Shown here in pieces: positions 31,850-36,045 of a stretch of 36,045 nt of DNA. Source of the stretch: a virus; the IMG/VR virus record IMGVR_UViG_3300035388_000008, positions 1 to 36,045 of that record; one strand, given 5' to 3'. Each line of letters begins with the position of its first letter. The stretch's first letter is position 1. The notes beneath the pieces are model-generated. The model was not told the origin of the DNA and ran no database searches. It saw only the letters and a program-made list of their open reading frames with translations. The position numbers and the translations under genes are program-made.

Positions 31850-32253
31850 AAAGAGAAAATAAATTAGAAATTACAGGTGAGGTTTTTAAAATAGTAAGCG
31901 CAGAAAGTAAAGCTGGAAATCATTATTATAGAGGCACTATTGGTAGTTATTCAAGCAAAAGAAAAAAAGAAGGCGAAGATAAATATATACATAAAAATTA
32001 TATTGGTTTTAGCTTCTGGGTGTTTGATAAAGACTTAGTTGAAAACATGGATAACCTTAGAATTAGTGTTGGTAATGATTTATATATGACAGGTTACTTA
32101 GCGATGGATTCATATACCGGAAATGCAACATTAAAATTTATAGTTAAGAGTGTTTCAAGAGCTGAAGAAGAAAAGACACCAGAAGTTAAGCCTAAAATTA
32201 AAAAGGTAACTATAAAAAATGATGATATAGATATAGAAAATCCGTTCGCATGA
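31846..32253 (+). CDS. single-stranded DNA-binding protein-like
   Basis: 135 residues from a TTG start (31846) overlapping the Rad52-like stop. Predicted OB-fold strands (KLEITGEVFKIVSAESKAGN; YIGFSFWVFD; DLYMTGYLAM; ATLKFIVKSV) end in an acidic tail DDIDIENPFA like the protein-binding tip of SSB. It coats single-stranded DNA and may load the annealing protein. AGGAGG is present just upstream. Confidence 0.75.
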   Translation: MKRENKLEITGEVFKIVSAESKAGNHYYRGTIGSYSSKRKKEGEDKYIHKNYIGFSFWVFDKDLVENMDNLRISVGNDLYMTGYLAMDSYTGNATLKFIVKSVSRAEEEKTPEVKPKIKKVTIKNDDIDIENPFA

Positions 32254-32738
32254 TAAACTTCGGAAATATATCTCAAATGTCAATTATTGTGGGGTGGTTG
32301 CCCCATGATTTGGTTTTAAGCGTTAATTCAAGAGATGAATACCTAATGAGATTCAATGTTCAAACATATGACCAAGAAAATGCACTTTCTATTATTCCGT
32401 GCATTGTTGAAAAAGAAATGGCTAAGACGCTTTACAACGAATATCAGCAAATGGATACAGTTGTGCTATGGGGGGAATTGAAACATACATACCACCCAAA
32501 GTTACCTAGAGCGCTTCAAACTTACTTGCAATTCAAGGTGTTGGGGTACTCCCTAGTTAGTGATTTCATTAATGGGGTACACGATCCGGAAGTTAGCAAA
32601 GAAAAACGTGAGTATTTAAAAGAAATGAGCGATATTTACGATAACAACATCGGTAAGCCAACAATGCAAGAAAAGAAATACTGGAAAGACTATTGGTTAG
32701 ATTGGAAAAAAAGAAATGCTAAAAAAAAGAAAAAGTAA
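32250..32738 (+). CDS. second OB-fold-like protein
   Basis: 162 residues, coupled by ATGA to the SSB-like gene. The first 105 residues read like another OB fold (MSIIVGWLPHDLVLSVNSRD; YLMRFNVQTYDQENALSIIP; VVLWGELKHTYHP; LQFKVLGYSLVS). The C-terminus is charged and helical, ending in a run of lysines. A PriB-like or primosome-type binder of single strands is possible; the assignment is by pattern only. Confidence 0.5.
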   Translation: MINFGNISQMSIIVGWLPHDLVLSVNSRDEYLMRFNVQTYDQENALSIIPCIVEKEMAKTLYNEYQQMDTVVLWGELKHTYHPKLPRALQTYLQFKVLGYSLVSDFINGVHDPEVSKEKREYLKEMSDIYDNNIGKPTMQEKKYWKDYWLDWKKRNAKKKKK

Positions 32739-32761
32739 AGTAATCTAAGGGGGTGGTATAA

Positions 32762-33514
32762 TTGACAAAAACAGAAAATAAAAGTTGGATTAAAATATAC
32801 CGTTCACTATTAGACTGGGAATGGTACCAAGATACAGTAACGCGAGATTTATTCATTCATTGTCTATTAAAAGCCAACTATAAAAAGACAACTTGGAAAG
32901 GAATAAAAATAGGCGAAGGAGAGTTTATTACAAGCATTGAAAACCTTGCTAAAGAAATTAGCTTTTCAGTTCGAAATATTAGGACAGCTATAAAACACCT
33001 AAAATCGACAAACGAAATAACAACCAAACCGACAAACAAATATACATTGATAAAGATAGAAAATTGGGGGTTATATCAAATGTCAGAAAGCCCAAGTGAC
33101 AAACAAGATGACAAACAAGATGACAAGCAAGTGACAATCAAACGACAAGCAAGTGACAAGCAAGTGACAACAGTTAAAGAAGTAAAGAAAGAAAAGAAAG
33201 AAAGAAGTAAAGAAGTAAAACATAAATATGGGGAATTTTCAAACATCTTACTTACTGATAATGAATATTCTAAATTACAAGCGGAATATACAAACACAAA
33301 AGATATAATTAAGTTTTTTGATTCTTATATTGAAGAAAAAGGTTATAAGGCAAAATCTCATTATCTTAGTATTAAAAGATGGGTAGCAAATGCTGTTAAA
33401 GAACGAGGAAATAAAACAGTTAAAGAAACTAAATCACTTACTCTTCAAAAAGAAATTGAAGATGAATTAGAGAAAACACATAAATATATGAAAACGGAAG
33501 GGGTTATTTTATGA
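32762..33514 (+). CDS. replication initiation protein
   Basis: 250 residues from a TTG start behind AAGGGGGTGG; there is no earlier ATG. The N-terminal winged-helix domain (WIKIYRSLLDWEWYQDTVTR; SFSVRNIRTAIKHLKSTN, KYTLIKIENWGLYQ) is typical of phage replication initiators in Bacillota. The middle (about 112-138) is a DKQ-rich linker encoded by seven direct repeats that look like origin iterons. The C-terminal part (about 155-225) resembles the replisome-binding domain. The loader-like gene follows with a 4-base overlap. Confidence 0.8.
   Translation: MTKTENKSWIKIYRSLLDWEWYQDTVTRDLFIHCLLKANYKKTTWKGIKIGEGEFITSIENLAKEISFSVRNIRTAIKHLKSTNEITTKPTNKYTLIKIENWGLYQMSESPSDKQDDKQDDKQVTIKRQASDKQVTTVKEVKKEKKERSKEVKHKYGEFSNILLTDNEYSKLQAEYTNTKDIIKFFDSYIEEKGYKAKSHYLSIKRWVANAVKERGNKTVKETKSLTLQKEIEDELEKTHKYMKTEGVIL
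33097..33173. repeat. iteron-like array, probable replication origin
   Basis: Seven tandem copies of an 11-base word, TGACAARCAAG, at 33097, 33109, 33121, 33132, 33143, 33154 and 33165. Spacing is 12, 12, 11, 11, 11 and 11, and the last copy is partial. They sit inside the initiator gene, as in lambda O and many phages. The initiator's winged helix is expected to bind them; the flanking DNA is very AT-rich. Confidence 0.75.
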
Positions 33515-33954
33515 CAGAATTAGAGATAATATCAATTAAGAAGTATGTTAAAGGTGCTTATCCAAATATGAAAGATACAGAGATATCAAATATTGTATGG
33601 ATTGACTTGCTACAAGATGAAGAATATTATGGAATCTTGCAATCAGTTAAAAACTACATTAAAGATGGCAATAAGTTTCCACCAACTGTTGGAGAAGTTA
33701 TTAAAGGGTATAATTTAATTATCAATAAGTTTAGAGATGATATCTTAAATAAAATGGAAGATGATGGCGTGTTTGATGATCCGGACAGCACAGATATCGA
33801 AATTGCAATGTGGAACAAGAAAAACCGCAAGAGAAAAACATTAATATGGTCTGCAAATTTAAGTAAAGCTCCAGAGTGGTTTGTTAAGATATACAAGAGT
33901 TACGAAACCAACCAAAAAGCGTTGGTGTTCAAAAGCCAAAAAAGATTAAATTAA
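33511..33954 (+). CDS. helicase loader/inhibitor candidate (SPP1 G39P-like)
   Basis: 147 residues. The N-terminal 65 residues (KKYVKGAYPNMKDTEISNIV; WIDLLQDEEYYGILQSVKNY; GNKFPPTVGEV) follow the pattern of the G39P family: AYPN, then WxxLLxDxxY, a helix, and FPPTxxEI. That family loads or inhibits the replicative helicase. The gene directly follows the initiator, as in SPP1. No helicase gene follows here, so the target would be the host DnaB-type helicase. The C-terminal part is not conserved. Confidence 0.6.
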   Translation: MTELEIISIKKYVKGAYPNMKDTEISNIVWIDLLQDEEYYGILQSVKNYIKDGNKFPPTVGEVIKGYNLIINKFRDDILNKMEDDGVFDDPDSTDIEIAMWNKKNRKRKTLIWSANLSKAPEWFVKIYKSYETNQKALVFKSQKRLN

Positions 33955-33964
33955 GGGGTAACAA

Positions 33965-34111
33965 ATGACAAAACAAGAATATAAAGTCAAATTTAAAGAT
34001 AAAACAAAAACCGAGCTTGAAGAAATGAAATTTTATGAAGAGATGCAAAACAAAATAAGGTGGGATTATTATAACGCCATAAAAGAATTGATAAAGGAGA
34101 AAGAAGAATGA
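33965..34111 (+). CDS. small charged helical protein, 48 residues
   Basis: ATG at 33965 behind AAGGGG; ends TGA at 34111, overlapping the next start by 4 bases. The 48-residue product (YKVKFKDKTKTELEEMKFYE, then a charged helix ending KELIKEKEE) is nearly all Lys and Glu helix. The gene fills the gap between the loader-like gene and the zinc-ribbon gene. Function unknown. Confidence 0.55.
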   Translation: MTKQEYKVKFKDKTKTELEEMKFYEEMQNKIRWDYYNAIKELIKEKEE

Positions 34112-34290
34112 AAGAAACATATGAAGAATTAAAGAAAAAAGCAACGCCTTTTGGGGTATATTATGATGAAGTTCATGTTCCAATGTGTCCGAAATGCTAT
34201 GTATCTTTTGCGAATTATGAAACAGATGAAAGTTATAATTTTAAATATTGCCCTAATTGCGGACAAAGATTAGATTGGAGTAAAAAATGA
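34108..34290 (+). CDS. zinc-ribbon protein
   Basis: 60 residues with two knuckles, MCPKCYVSF and YCPNCGQRLDW, 20 residues apart: a classical zinc ribbon with the common CGxxLDW ending. Behind AAAGGAG. Likely a small adaptor or DNA-binding protein of the early operon. Confidence 0.75.
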   Translation: MKETYEELKKKATPFGVYYDEVHVPMCPKCYVSFANYETDESYNFKYCPNCGQRLDWSKK

Positions 34291-34535
34291 AAAACATAAC
34301 ACGAGCAGAGTTTAACAGATTCATCAATATTTACAAGAAGAGCCAAGACAAAGAAAACGCAACAATTAATGGAATTTTTTTGTCATATCGAGAAATACTC
34401 AATAACGAGTTTGAAGGTGTAGATATTATAGCTCTTGACTTGCTAGAAAATTTAGCATGGGTATCAATACACAGCAAGCAAACCAACGAACAGATAGTCA
34501 ACGCTTACCAAGCAATGGGCTACGAGATAGATTAG
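34287..34535 (+). CDS. small hypothetical protein
   Basis: 82 residues, helical (ITRAEFNRFINIYKKSQDKE; EQIVNAYQAMGYEID), coupled by an ATGA overlap to the zinc-ribbon gene. No family recognised. Confidence 0.6.
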   Translation: MKNITRAEFNRFINIYKKSQDKENATINGIFLSYREILNNEFEGVDIIALDLLENLAWVSIHSKQTNEQIVNAYQAMGYEID

Positions 34536-34549
34536 GGGGAAAAGGAAGA

Positions 34550-35206
34550 ATGAAGAAATATCAAAAAATAGAAACACTATTCAAGAGAGATGAAAAAACT
34601 CATAAACTTATCATAGGTAATTTTAGAAATGAAACAGTAGAATATTTAAAAGAGTGTGAGTGGGAATTTACTGAAAAAGTAGATGGAACAAATATTAGAA
34701 TTTATTGGAACGGACACAACGTTGAGTTTGCAGGAAGAACTGATAACGCACAGATACCACCTCATTTATTAAAATATCTTAATGATAAATTTGGTGGAGA
34801 AATCAACGAACAAATGTTTGAACAAAAATTTGGTGTAACAGAAGTTATACTATATGGTGAGGGTTACGGAACTAAAATCCAAAAAGGCGGTGCATATCGT
34901 GATGATGTAGCTTTCATATTATTTGATGTTGAAATAACTGACATGTTCTTGAAAAGAGATGGATTAGAAGATATAGCACAATATTTTAATGTTGAAGTAG
35001 TGCCTGTTGTACTGTGTACTACATTAGAAAAAGGATTAGATTATGTTTTAAATAACACGTGGTCTTTCGTGTCAAAATTAAATCCAGCAAACAAAGATAG
35101 AGCGAAAATTGAGGGGTTAGTAGGTAAACCAAGATGTGAAATGTATGATAGACGCGGGAATAGAATTATAGTTAAAATAAAGAGGAAGGACTTTTTAGAA
35201 AAATGA
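34550..35206 (+). CDS. RNA ligase family protein
   Basis: 218 residues from ATG at 34550 (AAAGGAAG upstream). The frame is open to 34457, but that would lie inside the preceding gene. The nucleotidyltransferase motifs are all present: motif I KVDGTN with catalytic Lys43; motif III YGEGYG (Glu104); IIIa FILFDVEI (about 123-130); IV EGLVGK (about 187); V VKIKRKDF (near 207). It would seal nicked RNA with ATP through a covalent Lys-AMP. In T4, RNA ligase repairs tRNA cut by host anticodon nucleases; this form is compact and has no polynucleotide kinase beside it. Confidence 0.85.
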   Translation: MKKYQKIETLFKRDEKTHKLIIGNFRNETVEYLKECEWEFTEKVDGTNIRIYWNGHNVEFAGRTDNAQIPPHLLKYLNDKFGGEINEQMFEQKFGVTEVILYGEGYGTKIQKGGAYRDDVAFILFDVEITDMFLKRDGLEDIAQYFNVEVVPVVLCTTLEKGLDYVLNNTWSFVSKLNPANKDRAKIEGLVGKPRCEMYDRRGNRIIVKIKRKDFLEK

Positions 35207-35715
35207 CACAATACACAATAGACGATATATTAAACGAACCGCCTAAGACAACATACGAGTACATAAACGAGAAAGGCGAAGAGTGCTTTCACACACCACG
35301 ACAATACAAACTGCATGAATTTCAAAAGACACACAGCATTAAAGGTGTTAAGCGTGAGGAACAGTTGGCTCAATACGAAGATTGGTTAATTAGTCAAGGG
35401 GTATATGAATACGATCAATTCAATTATGGCTATTATGTCCTAGATGAAAACTCATACGCAATAGTCGGCAAGTCATTTAGAATAGATTGCTACGCTTTGG
35501 AAGTAAGCGACAAATTTCATACGATAGCGACTAACAATGGAATAGTTGAGAATTTAGATGAAGCTGTTAAGTACTTGAACAAAATCAATAACAAGATAAT
35601 CAATTTAGCTCGCAAGAAACGAACGGTAGCTCGCAAGATAAAAAACCATTGGCAAACAAGACTAGTGTTCAACCACGAAAAAGGCGAAATCATAGCTATA
35701 AAGGAGATGGAATAG
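35203..35715 (+). CDS. hypothetical protein downstream of RNA ligase
   Basis: 170 residues, coupled to the ligase by ATGA. It begins TQYTIDDILNEPPKTTYEYI, and later LAQYEDWLISQGVYEYDQFN. The C-terminus is basic (NLARKKRTVARKIKNHW). I recognise no family. Its last codons (KEME) are written over the next gene's ribosome binding site and match the end of the fragment at 1-126. Confidence 0.6.
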   Translation: MTQYTIDDILNEPPKTTYEYINEKGEECFHTPRQYKLHEFQKTHSIKGVKREEQLAQYEDWLISQGVYEYDQFNYGYYVLDENSYAIVGKSFRIDCYALEVSDKFHTIATNNGIVENLDEAVKYLNKINNKIINLARKKRTVARKIKNHWQTRLVFNHEKGEIIAIKEME

Positions 35716-35716
35716 A

Positions 35717-36045
35717 ATGACTAAAGAAGAAAAAAGGAAAATTGAGCAAGAGATATTGAAATATAAATCAAATTATGATAATTGTGTAGAGTTTATCTGG
35801 AAAGGTGACAATGTTGAGTTTGGAGGTTCTCTTGACACTCACAACAACGCAGAATTACCAAATCTAACAAGTATCGGAGGCTCTCTTTACATTCGCAGCA
35901 ACGCAGAATTCAGCGCACCACAATTAAAAACAGTAGGTGGTTCTATTGAGATTTATAGCAACGTAGAATTATCACAATTAAAAACAGTAGGTGGCTATCT
36001 TGATATTTACAGCAACGCAGAATTCAGCGCACCACAATTAACAAC
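35717..36045 (+). CDS. repeat protein of LRR/receptor-L-like type (cut by window end)
   Basis: 109 residues before the window ends. After a charged helix (KEEKRKIEQEILKYKSNYDN) come 18-20-residue repeats of the form GGSLxIxSNAEFSAPQLKTV, which should stack as a leucine-rich or receptor-L-like beta-solenoid. Similar proteins are common in phages, roles unknown. Repeat DNA is very similar: 30 identical bases recur at 35897-35926 and 36011-36040. Continuation is outside the window. Confidence 0.7.
   Translation, partial: MTKEEKRKIEQEILKYKSNYDNCVEFIWKGDNVEFGGSLDTHNNAELPNLTSIGGSLYIRSNAEFSAPQLKTVGGSIEIYSNVELSQLKTVGGYLDIYSNAEFSAPQLT

Noticed and set aside
33097-33173. CRISPR array
   Set aside because: Repeats of 11 bases with no spacers, inside a coding gene; an iteron pattern explains them better.
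34457-34549. Upstream extension of the RNA ligase
   Set aside because: It runs within the preceding gene, with residues unrelated to ligases; the start at 34550 has a ribosome binding site and gives the normal start.
1-36045. Use of a mycoplasma code with TGA as Trp
   Set aside because: TGA ends many genes in ATGA overlaps and Trp is written TGG throughout, so the standard code applies.

Overview
The window is most of the genome of a tailed double-stranded DNA phage (Caudoviricetes). It has an AT-rich genome, strong AGGAGG-type ribosome binding sites, tightly packed and often ATGA-overlapping genes, and the standard code (TGA is a frequent stop and Trp is TGG). This fits a host among low-GC Gram-positive bacteria or an Acholeplasma-like mollicute. 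I see no integrase, CI-like repressor, tRNA, rRNA, CRISPR array or insertion sequence.

Layout. (1) 1-8524, plus strand: a run of small accessory, anti-restriction and recombination genes. It includes an ASCH-related protein with an apparently permuted domain, YopX, a DNA methyltransferase, a DUF1351 protein, an ERCC4 nuclease, a four-helix membrane protein and a lipoprotein. (2) 8532-8556: a symmetric terminator where two convergent transcripts meet. (3) 8559-28615, minus strand: the late operon. Read in its own direction it runs from an Acb2/Tad1-like nucleotide-sponge candidate through small and large terminase, portal, MuF-like minor head protein, coiled-coil scaffold candidate and major capsid protein with an Ig-like tail. 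Head-tail connectors, short-tail proteins, a 1104-residue tail-tip protein, a 1173-residue tail fibre and several small membrane proteins follow. (4) 28616-29540: a 925-base divergent control region with a strong promoter on each side, an array of short AT-rich repeats and an orphan terminator. (5) 29541-36045, plus strand: the early operon. It has tiny genes, a Rad52-like annealing protein, two OB-fold/SSB-like proteins, a replication initiator with iteron-like repeats inside its gene, a G39P-like helicase-loader candidate, an RNA ligase and a repeat protein cut by the window end.

How it fits together. If the ends of the window lie close together on a circular or circularly permuted genome, the plus-strand genes at the right end and at the left end form one early transcript starting near 29500. 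It would finish at the convergent terminator, opposite one late transcript starting near 28730. Replication probably relies on the host helicase and polymerase, because neither is encoded here. Recombination uses Rad52-like annealing plus SSB and an ERCC4 nuclease.

The most interesting points are the Acb2/Tad1-like gene at the head of the late operon, the lack of a normal tape-measure gene (a 140-residue protein sits in its place), the lack of any recognisable endolysin, the permuted ASCH protein, the RNA ligase, and the repeat-rich control region with a terminator that follows no visible gene. All functional names rest on reading motifs by eye; no database search was run.
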